DNA of 6,565 bases from an uncultured Methylococcaceae bacterium (GTDB lineage: Bacteria; Pseudomonadota; Gammaproteobacteria; Methylococcales; Methylomonadaceae), in NCBI GenBank assembly GCA_903839795.1, contig CAIMDR010000457.1, positions 1-6,565 of the forward strand. Direction: 5' to 3'. How positions within the stretch are numbered: the first letter of the stretch is position 1; each line of letters starts with the position of its first letter. The translations under genes and the position numbers were made by a program. The notes below the pieces were generated by a model, which saw only the letters and a program-made list of their open reading frames with translations, was not told the DNA's origin and searched no databases. Below are positions 1 to 5,666 of the stretch, in pieces.

Positions 1-150
1 GATCTGCGTCATTACGTTTATAAAGGCCAAACGCAATTAATAAGCGCCCGTTTATACCAGGGACAAACCACCAATTTCCGCACGCCTGGCGGCGGCTTTG
101 CCCAAGTTATCGTCGTTCCTTGCCGGGATGATGAAGTTACCGTTAGTTAA
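1..150 (+). CDS. C-terminal end of an unidentified protein (5' end outside the window)
   Basis: Frame 1 is open from the first base to a TAA at 148-150 and gives 49 residues, beginning DLRHYVYKG and ending DDEVTVS. The middle carries a distinctive glycine-rich stretch, [16 protein letters not shown], followed by a hydrophobic strand QVIVVP. The composition is that of a folded globular domain, not a chance frame. I do not firmly recognise it. I have a weak association of the [10 protein letters not shown] stretch with the C-terminus of uncharacterised ATP-grasp-like proteins, and this should not be taken as an assignment. It is co-directional with the amidohydrolase, 76 bp upstream, so the two could share a transcript, although an inverted repeat sits in the gap. 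Confidence 0.6.
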   Translation, partial: DLRHYVYKGQTQLISARLYQGQTTNFRTPGGGFAQVIVVPCRDDEVTVS

Positions 151-166
151 AAATTATCAGCTTTAT

Positions 167-188
167 CAACCAATCAGTACTTTGGTTG
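167..188. promoter_or_regulatory. Inverted repeat between the partial gene and the amidohydrolase
   Basis: CAACCAA (167-173) and TTGGTTG (182-188) form a perfect 7-bp inverted repeat with an 8-nt loop, 17 bp after the upstream stop and 38 bp before the next start. No T-run follows, so it is a poor intrinsic terminator. A -10-like TATCAT (189-194) immediately follows the right arm, without a convincing -35. It may be an operator or part of a promoter region, or chance. Confidence 0.25.
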
Positions 189-226
189 TATCATAAGCAC
201 TTATTTGAATTCAGAACGGTTTTGCT

Positions 227-1399
227 ATGCCACTAACCAACGAGTTACAACAGCTACACGCCGACATGCGCCACTGGCGGCAGCATTTGCATCAGTTTCC
301 TGAAACGGCTTTTGAAGAAACCCAAACGGCACAGTTTATCGCGGATAAACTGATAAGTTTTGGACTGGAGGTTCATCAGGGATTAGGTAAAACCGGTGTT
401 GTTGCAACGCTTTCAGCCGGAAACAGTGATCAAAAAATAGCTTTGCGTGCCGATATGGATGCTTTATTTATCCAGGAACAAAACACTTTTTCTTATAAGT
501 CATGCCATGATGGCAAGATGCACGCTTGTGGTCATGATGGTCATTCGGCGATGTTGCTGGGTGCCGCCAAGTATTTATCTGAACACCGCCACTTTAACGG
601 AACCGTTTATTTTATTTTTCAGCCTGCTGAAGAAGGCCGTGCGGGTGCCAAACAAATGATTGAAGACGGGTTATTTGAACAATTTCCGGCAGATTGTGTT
701 TTTGGGATACACAATTTTCCGGATATTCCGGCCGGTCATTTTGCCGTTAAAGCAGGTGCCATGATGGCCTCGTTTGATTGTTTTGAAATCACCCTTACCG
801 GGCAGGCGACTCATGCAGCCATGCCGCATTTGGGCAATGATGCCATTGTTGCTGCGGCTCAGCTGATTACTGCCCTGCAAACCATCGTCAGTAGAACCGT
901 AAATCCGGCTGATTCTGCGGTTGTCAGTATCACCCAGATTCATGCCGGAAATACCTGGAATGCCCTGCCGGAATCGGTGTTGTTAAGAGGCACGTTTAGA
1001 TGTTTTACCGCGACGGTAAAAACACTGATTGCCGATAAAATCACGCAATTGGTTCATGGCATTTGTGCGGGTTTTGACGTTAGCGCAGACATCCGCTTTA
1101 ACCCTGAAAATGCGGGTTATCCGGTCACCTTTAATACCGAGGCGGAAACCGCCATCGCGTTGAAAGCAGCCAGCGCTGTAGTCGGGGAGGACTGTGTTGA
1201 TCAACAGCCGACACCCAGCATGGGTTCAGAAGATTTTGCTTTTATGCTGCAAGAAAAACCGGGCTGTTATATCTGGATAGGTAACGGTTCTTCTGAAAAC
1301 AGCTGTTTATTGCATAATCCGCATTACGATTTTAACGATGAAATATTGTCGGTGGGTACGGCTTATTGGGTCAAGCTGGTTGAAATGAAGCTGGTATAA
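227..1399 (+). CDS. M20D-family metallo-amidohydrolase (hippurate hydrolase / N-acyl-amino-acid amidohydrolase type)
   Basis: A 390-residue cytoplasmic hydrolase, normal length for the family, with no signal peptide. The N-terminal catalytic domain begins with HQFPETAFEE (22-31) and RADMDAL (74-80). The metal site follows: CGHDGHSA with Cys101 and His103, QPAEEG with Glu135 as general base and Glu136 as ligand, and GIHNFP with His162. The inserted dimerisation or lid domain spans about 185-295 and carries THAAMPH (195-201). The catalytic domain then resumes with SMGSEDFAF (331-339) and the last ligand, His363 in LHNPHYDF. All expected ligands are present, so the enzyme should be active. The family cleaves the amide bond of N-acyl amino acids, including hippurate and IAA conjugates; the substrate cannot be read from sequence. 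The ATG at 227 is the natural start because the family motif follows about 20 residues later. There is no strong Shine-Dalgarno. It converges on ribA. Confidence 0.93.
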   Translation: MPLTNELQQLHADMRHWRQHLHQFPETAFEETQTAQFIADKLISFGLEVHQGLGKTGVVATLSAGNSDQKIALRADMDALFIQEQNTFSYKSCHDGKMHACGHDGHSAMLLGAAKYLSEHRHFNGTVYFIFQPAEEGRAGAKQMIEDGLFEQFPADCVFGIHNFPDIPAGHFAVKAGAMMASFDCFEITLTGQATHAAMPHLGNDAIVAAAQLITALQTIVSRTVNPADSAVVSITQIHAGNTWNALPESVLLRGTFRCFTATVKTLIADKITQLVHGICAGFDVSADIRFNPENAGYPVTFNTEAETAIALKAASAVVGEDCVDQQPTPSMGSEDFAFMLQEKPGCYIWIGNGSSENSCLLHNPHYDFNDEILSVGTAYWVKLVEMKLV

Positions 1400-1449
1400 A
1401 AACAATCAGATATAAGATTAAGGCAACCGCAAGCCTGTCCTGAGAAAAG

Positions 1450-1472
1450 CCGAAGGGGGATTGCCCCTACGG
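1450..1472. terminator. Hairpin at the convergent ends of the amidohydrolase gene and ribA
   Basis: CCGAAGGGG (1450-1458) pairs with CCCCTACGG (1464-1472) with one mismatch, giving a 9-bp stem and a 5-nt loop. The ribA stop (1467-1469 on the complement) lies inside the right arm. Only short T-rich runs flank it on either side (TTTGGGTT to the right, CTTTTCTC on the other strand), so it would be at best a weak bidirectional terminator. The preceding AGCCTGTCCTGAG and GAAGGGG resemble short dispersed repeats common in proteobacterial genomes. Confidence 0.4.
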
Positions 1473-2072
1473 TTTGGGTTCGAACAGCATGTGCGCCATT
1501 TTTTTTGCTTTGGTTTTTAAATAACCGACATTGTCATTATGAGCCACTGATTCCACCGGGATACGACCTGCCACATTAATGCCCAGCTTTTTCATGTCAT
1601 CCATTTTCTGAGGATTGTTGGTCATCAACTTTATTGATTTTATCTGAAGATTTTCCAGCATTAACGCCGCAATATTGTATTCTCGCTCATCGGCAAGATG
1701 CCCCAAGTGAATATTGGCATCAACAGTATCCATACCCGCGTCCTGTAAATTATAAGCCTGTAATTTTTTCAACAAGCCTATGCCGCGTCCTTCCTGACGC
1801 AGATAAATCAATACACCAAAGCCTGCTTCATTAATAAGCTGCATCGCCATTGCCAGTTGTTCGCCGCAATCACAGCGCCTGGAGCCGAGCACATCACCGG
1901 TAAAACATTCCGAATGAATACGAACGGGGACATTTTCCCGGTTTGCTACGTCACCTTTAACCAGGGCGATATGCTCTTTGTCGTCAAGGGTATTGCTGTA
2001 GAAATGCAGAACAAACTCGCCGTGTTCAGTGGGGAGCCGGGTCTGTACCAAATCTTCTAGTTGTGCTTTCAC
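1467..2072 (-). CDS. ribA: GTP cyclohydrolase II
   Basis: A 201-residue stand-alone RibA, close to the usual length of about 195-200 and not fused to RibB. It opens the imidazole ring of GTP, releasing formate and pyrophosphate, to give 2,5-diamino-6-ribosylamino-4(3H)-pyrimidinone 5'-phosphate, the first committed step of riboflavin synthesis in the cytoplasm. Zinc ligands are Cys56, Cys67 and Cys69 in HSECFTGD..GSRRCDCGEQL. RQEGRGIGL (92-100) is the GTP/pyrophosphate loop. Tyr107, and Asp128 with Arg130 in LADERE, correspond to E. coli Tyr105, Asp126 and Arg128 with a constant offset of two. TNNPQKM (151-157) is also conserved. The start is GTG (2072-2070): an in-frame TGA lies 14 codons upstream with no ATG between, and the N-terminus aligns with E. 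coli RibA. No Shine-Dalgarno is visible. The gene is divergent from the methyltransferase. Confidence 0.96.
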   Translation of the reverse strand: MKAQLEDLVQTRLPTEHGEFVLHFYSNTLDDKEHIALVKGDVANRENVPVRIHSECFTGDVLGSRRCDCGEQLAMAMQLINEAGFGVLIYLRQEGRGIGLLKKLQAYNLQDAGMDTVDANIHLGHLADEREYNIAALMLENLQIKSIKLMTNNPQKMDDMKKLGINVAGRIPVESVAHNDNVGYLKTKAKKMAHMLFEPKP

Positions 2073-2252
2073 GTCTATAAAAAATCCAAAAATACTTCAT
2101 CTTTTGCTCTCAATACCAACTTGAGAATACATTCCGCATCCGGCGATTTCGCCAGAATTTGTCTATTTTACACGACAACAAAGAATAGTGTTGATGTACC
2201 CCAAGTTTGCGCTGTAATATTCGACAACCTAATTTATGCGCCAAACCCCATT
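2073..2252. promoter_or_regulatory. Divergent intergenic region between ribA and the methyltransferase gene
   Basis: This 180-bp gap must hold the start signals of both divergent genes. For the rightward gene, TTGATG (2191-2196) and TAATAT (2215-2220) form a plausible sigma70-type promoter with an 18-bp spacer, placing the transcript start about 25 bp before the ATG at 2253. On the ribA side no -35/-10 pair is convincing. GGCGA (2142-2146) and TCGCC (2149-2153) form a short palindrome. I see nothing resembling the conserved multi-helix FMN riboswitch core in the ribA leader. Confidence 0.35.
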
Positions 2253-2870
2253 ATGAAACCTGACAGCATCGTAATCAAAAAACGCTATGATCGGCTAGCC
2301 CCCTATTTTGAAGGCTTGGAAGCCGTTATGGAAGGCTTGTTTTTTAAAAACTGGCGCAAAAGACTGTGGGCGAAAGTCGAGGGCCATCATATTCTTGAAG
2401 TCGGCGTTGGCACCGGCAAAAACTTTGACTTTTATCCCGTTGATGCCCGCATGACTGCGATTGATTTTAGTCCGGAAATGCTCAAGCAGGCCACGAACAA
2501 AAAAGCCCGGAAAGCGGTTTCTGTTGAGCTTAACCTCATGGATGTGCAATCGTTAGACTTTGCCGATAACAGCTTTGATACCATTATCGGTTCTTTTGTT
2601 TTTTGTTCCGTGCCATTACCGGTTAAAGGTTTAAAAGAGCTGTACCGTGTTTGTAAACCGGGTGGTCAGGTTTTATTACTGGAGCATGTATTAAGCTCAA
2701 AACCTGTGATTGCAAAAACCATGAACTTTATTAACCCGGCCATTGTTGCGCTGGTCGGGGCCAATATTAACAGAAATACCGTTAAAAATATTAAAGCCTG
2801 TGGCTTTGCCTTGGTGCGTATTGATGAGCGTAGTGGTGATATTATTAAACTGATTGAGGCGAGAAAATAA
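2253..2870 (+). CDS. Class I SAM-dependent methyltransferase (Methyltransf_11 / UbiE-like)
   Basis: A 205-residue soluble enzyme with a complete Rossmann-type methyltransferase fold. Motif I is ILEVGVGTG (47-55), the SAM-binding glycine loop. The acidic residue after strand 2 is Asp71 in AIDFSPEML. Motif II is DNSFDTII (105-112), and CKPGGQVLLLEHV (134-146) is the post-II/III strand and turn. The C-terminal NINRNTVKNIKACGF (171-185) is a helix seen in lipid- and quinone-modifying relatives, so phosphatidylethanolamine N-methyltransferase-like or UbiE-like activity is possible, but the substrate is not determined. The frame is open back to a TTG at 2061, but the ATG at 2253 is preferred: homologous proteins begin close to the YDRLAPYF segment, and the earlier stretch overlaps the start of ribA and looks non-coding. 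No clear Shine-Dalgarno precedes it. Confidence 0.87.
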   Translation: MKPDSIVIKKRYDRLAPYFEGLEAVMEGLFFKNWRKRLWAKVEGHHILEVGVGTGKNFDFYPVDARMTAIDFSPEMLKQATNKKARKAVSVELNLMDVQSLDFADNSFDTIIGSFVFCSVPLPVKGLKELYRVCKPGGQVLLLEHVLSSKPVIAKTMNFINPAIVALVGANINRNTVKNIKACGFALVRIDERSGDIIKLIEARK

Positions 2871-2887
2871 CCGCTTTATAGCTAAGC

Positions 2888-2954
2888 TTATTTACCACAA
2901 AGACACGAAGTTTTATTTTTTTCTTCGTGCTCTTCGTGTCTTCGTGGTGATAAT
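2888..2954. repeat. Long hairpin repeat (ACCACGAAGACACGAAG type), probable bidirectional terminator
   Basis: The 17-nt arms at 2894-2910 and 2932-2948 are complementary with a single mismatch. That mismatch becomes a G-U pair in the leftward transcript, so the coaBC-side RNA stem is unbroken. TTAT/ATAA sequences at the outer edge extend the stem after a small bulge. The loop region contains a T-rich run (2911-2922) and a further CTTCGTG copy (2923-2929), so CTTCGTG occurs three times (2923, 2932, 2940) and alternative stems compete. The element sits exactly between the convergent ends of the methyltransferase gene and coaBC. ACCACGAAG-type units are familiar dispersed intergenic repeats in many bacterial genomes; here the element could end transcription from both sides. 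Confidence 0.65.
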
Positions 2955-2973
2955 TCTTTAAGACTTTATAAAT

Positions 2974-4185
2974 TCAAGTTGTATTAAAGCGTTCGGCAAT
3001 CAAGCTGATTAATTGTTCTGCGAGGCGGGTTTTATTCGTCATAGAAAAAACTTTATCACCCTTTTCCCAAAAAACGTGCAAAGCGTTTTGTTCACTATCA
3101 AAGCCACCCTGTTCTTGCCCCACCCAATTTGCAGCAATCATATCCAGTTTTTTGCGTGCCAATTTGTCTCGGGCATAAACTTCAAGGTTATGCGTTTCCG
3201 CAGCAAAGCCGACCGTGAAAGGATGCTTATCGAGTTTTGCCACGTCTGCCAATATATCTCTGGTTTTTTGCAGGATTAGGGTCGACTGTTCATCCTGTTT
3301 TTTTATTTTTTCCGGCTGCATAATGACAGGACTGTAATCAGCCACCGCCGCCGCACCGATATAGATGGCATGGTCAGTGGCTCTGGACATAACCGCCTCG
3401 TACATTTGAGCAGCCGTTTCTACTTTTATTAATTGGACGTTTGCTGACGCGGTTAATGATACCGGACCACTCACCAGCGTGACTTCTGCCCCGGCTTTTA
3501 AAGCGGCATTTGCCAGTGCATAACCCATTTTTCCGGAACTGCGATTGGTGATGTAGCGCACGGGGTCTAACGGTTCGCGGGTGGGACCGGCACTGATTAA
3601 CACGTTCAAACCTTGCAGACATTGCACGGGTGAGTAATTCTGATTTTCCGGCGCATCAGCCAGATAGTTGCAAATAGCAACGGGTTCGGACATTCGTCCA
3701 TAACCGATTTCACCACAAGCCTGGTCGCCTTGTTCCGGCCCGATCAGTTTAACGCCATGACGCTGAAGCTTTTCGACATTCTCTTGAGTGACGGCTTTGT
3801 TCCACATCGCCTGATTCATTGCCGGTGCCACATAAACCGGACACGTTGCAGCCAAATAAAGCGTTGACAGCAAATCATCCGCCAGACCATGACTCAATTT
3901 TGCAATCAAATTGGCTGTGGCTGGCGCAATAAGCAAACAATCCGCCCAGCGTGCCAAACTGATATGCCCCATCGCATTTTCTGCATCGGCATCCAGCAAT
4001 TCGCTATGCACAGGATTACCCGACAGCGCCTGAAAAGTTAACGGACTGATAAACTGCATGGCGGACTGTGTCATCACCACCTGCACTTCTGCGCCCTGCT
4101 TTTTAAGCAGCCTGACTAATTCTGCGGACTTGTACGCGGCAATACCGCCGCTTACACCTAATAAAATGTGCTTGTTAATCGTCAT
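2974..4185 (-). CDS. coaBC: Bifunctional phosphopantothenoylcysteine decarboxylase / phosphopantothenate-cysteine ligase
   Basis: A 403-residue cytoplasmic flavoenzyme of coenzyme A synthesis. Its C-terminal CoaB domain joins cysteine to 4'-phosphopantothenate (CTP-dependent in bacteria), and its N-terminal FMN-binding CoaC domain decarboxylates the product to 4'-phosphopantetheine. CoaC features: GVSGGIAAYKS (10-20), active-site His74 in GHISLARWAD, APATAN (87-92), PAMNQAMW (121-128), and Cys157 in the ACGEIGYGRM flap. CoaB features: ISAGPTREPLDPVRYITNRSSG (197-218) with Asn214 for acyl-cytidylate chemistry, and EKIKK (292-296) with the catalytic lysine region. All key residues are intact and the length is normal. 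I chose the ATG at 4185 because the conserved sequence starts a few residues later; a TTG five codons upstream (4200) is also in frame. The gene lies 48 bp downstream of hicB on the same strand without an obvious terminator, and dut is not beside it. Confidence 0.96.
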   Translation of the reverse strand: MTINKHILLGVSGGIAAYKSAELVRLLKKQGAEVQVVMTQSAMQFISPLTFQALSGNPVHSELLDADAENAMGHISLARWADCLLIAPATANLIAKLSHGLADDLLSTLYLAATCPVYVAPAMNQAMWNKAVTQENVEKLQRHGVKLIGPEQGDQACGEIGYGRMSEPVAICNYLADAPENQNYSPVQCLQGLNVLISAGPTREPLDPVRYITNRSSGKMGYALANAALKAGAEVTLVSGPVSLTASANVQLIKVETAAQMYEAVMSRATDHAIYIGAAAVADYSPVIMQPEKIKKQDEQSTLILQKTRDILADVAKLDKHPFTVGFAAETHNLEVYARDKLARKKLDMIAANWVGQEQGGFDSEQNALHVFWEKGDKVFSMTNKTRLAEQLISLIAERFNTT

Positions 4186-4233
4186 ATCTAAATTAGGCAA
4201 TTGAAAATCAAATGACTGGGCCGTTTTAGCTTT

Positions 4234-4650
4234 TTATTCTAGCGTTAAAATTAATCGTTTACCGAGCGCTCGGGCTGCTTTGTCTAACTGCTTTAGATTT
4301 GGCCAATGGTGAGGGTTTTCGAGCCGTTGGACAGCTGGCCATGATGTTTTCATGGCACTCGCCAATTCTGATAATGTTTTATTGCCCCTGGCTTTTCTTA
4401 ACAATAAAGCCGCTTGCACTTCCGGACTGGGTGCCGCCATAAAGCTGTTTTGCGTGGCAACTGATGGATCAGGTATTTCTTGATTATGTTCTAACCGGTA
4501 AGCCAGCATTGCACTTAATACTTCGCTTGCATTATAGGCGGCTTCTTCTAACGTTTCGCCTTGGGTAAAGGTATCTTCCAGATCAGTAAATTGCACGAAT
4601 AAAAAACCGTCTGCGTCTGTTTCTACTGTGTAGGGGTAGTCAGTTCTCAT
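4234..4650 (-). CDS. hicB: HicB-family antitoxin with C-terminal helix-turn-helix
   Basis: A 138-residue antitoxin. The N-terminal HicB domain (about 5-55) has the degenerate RNase H-like pattern, with FLFVQFTDLEDTFTQG followed by the ETLEEAAYNASEVL helix. The C-terminal part (about 78-138) is an XRE/HTH-like DNA-binding segment, with TLSELASAMKTSWPAVQRLE as the probable helix-turn-helix. In this family the antitoxin neutralises HicA and represses its own operon through the HTH. The ATG overlaps the hicA stop by 4 bp (ATGA, 4647-4650), implying translational coupling; AGGTG about 11 bases before the ATG could serve as a Shine-Dalgarno. It is somewhat longer than minimal HicB proteins because of the DNA-binding domain. 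The next gene on the strand is coaBC. Confidence 0.9.
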   Translation of the reverse strand: MRTDYPYTVETDADGFLFVQFTDLEDTFTQGETLEEAAYNASEVLSAMLAYRLEHNQEIPDPSVATQNSFMAAPSPEVQAALLLRKARGNKTLSELASAMKTSWPAVQRLENPHHWPNLKQLDKAARALGKRLILTLE

Positions 4651-4838
4651 TTTAGTTTTACACCTGTTTGTTTTTCGATTGCCTTTAATAAACCGATACC
4701 CATATCTTTTGTACCATGTACTGGAACCGGTACGCCTCGCAGCACACCTTCCTTTTCCATGATGTGGTGGCTACCTTCGATTCTGGCGAGAATCCAACCT
4801 TCCTTTCTTAATCGTGCAAGTATTTGTTTACCGTCCAT
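4647..4838 (-). CDS. hicA: HicA-family mRNA interferase toxin
   Basis: A 63-residue protein, typical for HicA, with a dsRBD-like fold. It carries the hallmark GSHH (22-25), which supplies the catalytic histidine, preceded by LRKEGWILARIEG. The conserved C-terminal half VPVPVHGTKDMGIGLLKAIEKQTGV (37-60) follows. HicA cleaves mRNA independently of the ribosome and is inhibited by HicB. The toxin-first order is standard for hicAB operons. The module appears intact, since catalytic histidines and full length are present. The ATG at 4838 is the only sensible start; no Shine-Dalgarno precedes it, but TACAAT about 10 bases upstream would give a very short leader. Confidence 0.92.
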   Translation of the reverse strand: MDGKQILARLRKEGWILARIEGSHHIMEKEGVLRGVPVPVHGTKDMGIGLLKAIEKQTGVKLK

Positions 4839-4923
4839 GGCTTTATTGTACCAAAAAAGATATATTAATAATTATTTATAACTCCTCGCATTCTTAAATT
4901 ACCCTTATTCCTGTCCAAATAAA
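4839..4923 (-). promoter_or_regulatory. AT-rich hicA promoter/operator region
   Basis: Reading leftward, TACAAT (near 4848-4853) resembles a -10 element just before the hicA start, although no good -35 is found at 17 bp. A perfect palindrome AATAATTATT (4867-4876) sits about 30 bp upstream of the ATG in an A+T-only stretch and is a candidate HicB operator. The outer part, up to 4923, abuts the left end of the inverted-repeat element. It contains GCATTCTTAAATTA (4888-4901), which recurs with one change at 6403-6416. Confidence 0.35.
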
Positions 4924-5000
4924 GGCTACCCACGTAAGTCGGGACACTTTTGACTATGAACAATCATCGTGAACCCAGAAAGAGTAACGATAGGTTGTAG

Positions 5001-5020
5001 GGGTAGAAAATTTTCTACCC
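5001..5020. repeat. Perfect 20-bp palindrome inside the element
   Basis: GGGTAGAAAATTTTCTACCC is exactly self-complementary. Flanking G5000 and T5021 can extend it by a wobble pair in RNA. It could form a cruciform or a hairpin, or bind a dimeric protein. It lies about 50 bp in from the left inverted repeat. Confidence 0.7.
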
Positions 5021-5050
5021 TTAGCACATCGTAATTTGCAACGTTAGTCG

Positions 5051-5073
5051 CGGGTTAGCGACAGCGTAACCCG
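5051..5073. repeat. CGGGTTA / TAACCCG hairpin repeat
   Basis: CGGGTTA (5051-5057) and TAACCCG (5067-5073) form a perfect 7-bp inverted repeat around GCGACAGCG. The sequence resembles the GTCGGGTTA...TAACCCGAC dispersed hairpin found in intergenic regions of many gammaproteobacteria; the GTCG before the left arm and AC after the right arm fit that pattern imperfectly. Confidence 0.55.
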
Positions 5074-5113
5074 ACAAATCTCTGTGTCTATCAATCAATT
5101 GTATGCTTTGTAA

Positions 5114-5129
5114 TTGCCATCCATGGCAA
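5114..5129. repeat. 16-bp palindrome TTGCCAT-CC-ATGGCAA
   Basis: TTGCCAT (5114-5120) and ATGGCAA (5123-5129) are perfect complements around CC. The right arm overlaps the start of the 36-bp repeat that follows, so it may be the outer part of the same dispersed element. Confidence 0.5.
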
Positions 5130-5161
5130 CTGGATTCCGGCAATCCCTGTCGGAATGACGG
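5126..5161 (-). repeat. 36-bp REP-like repeat, copy 1 (uninterrupted)
   Basis: On the complement this reads CCGTCATTCCGACAGGGATT followed by GCCGGAATCCAGTTGC. It contains the internal inverted pair TTCCG/CGGAA. The same 36 bases, with one change, occur at the right edge of the window on the opposite strand, there split by 63 bp. The CTGGATTCCGG...CGGAATGACG form is a familiar high-copy intergenic repeat in proteobacteria. Confidence 0.75.
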
Positions 5162-5263
5162 ACTTTTTAGTACTTGGCAAATTATTCTGCTGCTTAAAGT
5201 GTCCCGCCTTAAGTTGGTAGCCCAAAAAAACAAGCGCTACTTGAACAGGCGCAGTTATCGACT

Positions 5264-5659
5264 ATGCAAGGTTTAAAATTATCCCCTATTGATCCGCAAG
5301 GCTGGTTTCGCTTGGCCGTGGTGGACAGCCTGCTTAAGACACCTGAACAGAAAATTATTAACGCCTTGCGTTTATCTTTTTATGCTGGACGCGTCGAGCC
5401 GGAATTGTTAATATCAAGATTGTCATTTGCTTATAATTACTATAATCAATTTGATAAAGACCTGCAGTTGATATGGGAAAAACAAGTTCTGGTTGCGTGG
5501 GCGTTACAAACCAAACAACTGATTACATTTGTTGCGCTGCACCCTGAAGCTAAACAACTCGTTGAAAAAGCGTTTATTTATTCTCCCGATGACTGGAAAA
5601 AACTCTCAAACGATCTTGAAATCTATCTTAAAAAAAATTCTTCGCTCCAAAAAAAGTGA
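5264..5659 (+). CDS. Probable C-terminal remnant of a helical/TPR-like polysaccharide-biosynthesis protein
   Basis: From the first ATG (5264) the frame gives 131 residues, with no signal peptide or membrane segment. SPIDPQGWFRLAVVDSLL (7-24) then INALRLSFYAGRVEPELLISRLSFA (32-56) resembles the C-terminal helical repeats of VpsP-like or O-antigen-ligase-associated proteins from exopolysaccharide clusters; this is recognition from memory at moderate strength. The same frame continues upstream of the ATG with similar character (QALLEQAQLST) as far as 5223, exactly where the inverted-repeat element ends, and meets a TAA at 5210 inside the element. The N-terminal part is absent to the left of the element as well, so the gene is probably truncated rather than merely interrupted. 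No Shine-Dalgarno precedes the ATG, so it may be untranslated. Its stop is 21 bp before the phosphatase start, in the same frame. Confidence 0.55.
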   Translation: MQGLKLSPIDPQGWFRLAVVDSLLKTPEQKIINALRLSFYAGRVEPELLISRLSFAYNYYNQFDKDLQLIWEKQVLVAWALQTKQLITFVALHPEAKQLVEKAFIYSPDDWKKLSNDLEIYLKKNSSLQKK

Positions 5660-5666
5660 ACCTTTA

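Larger units (their letters stand above)
4924..5222. mobile_element. 299-bp MITE-like element with 27-bp terminal inverted repeats
   Basis: The left end (4924-4950) begins GGCTACCCACGTAAGTCGGG and the right end, read on the complement from 5222 to 5196, begins GGCTACCAACTTAAGGCGGG. The 27-bp ends match at 24 positions, including a shared CGGGACACTTT inner edge. There is no transposase or credible ORF inside, so this is a non-autonomous element or a solo remnant of an IS. No clean target-site duplication is seen: the flanks read CAAATAAA on the left and CAAAAAAAC on the right. The interior holds several palindromic repeats listed separately. I cannot name the parent IS family from memory. The element separates the hicAB/coaBC block from the genes on the right. 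Confidence 0.7.

Noticed and set aside
447..659. 70-codon frame inside the amidohydrolase
   Set aside because: It lies wholly within a gene with all catalytic residues conserved; the translation has no domain-like pattern.
671..1204. Two antisense frames opposite the amidohydrolase
   Set aside because: These are shadows of the real reading frame, rich in basic residues and without start signals.
1634..2060. Two rightward frames opposite ribA
   Set aside because: They are antisense to a fully conserved enzyme and have no plausible product.
2073..2252. FMN riboswitch upstream of ribA
   Set aside because: The leader lacks the conserved multi-helix core, and only a 5-bp palindrome is present.
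2891..2950. CRISPR-like array from repeated CTTCGTG
   Set aside because: The units are 7 bp, spaced by 1-2 bp, and form one hairpin; there are no spacers or cas genes.
4185..4200. TTG at 4200 as the coaBC start
   Set aside because: It adds five residues (MPNLD) before an ATG that fits the family N-terminus better; neither has a Shine-Dalgarno, so ATG is preferred.
5021..5233. Leftward 70-codon frame across the right inverted repeat
   Set aside because: It runs through palindromes and the terminal repeat, with no recognisable domain; it is a by-product of repeat sequence.
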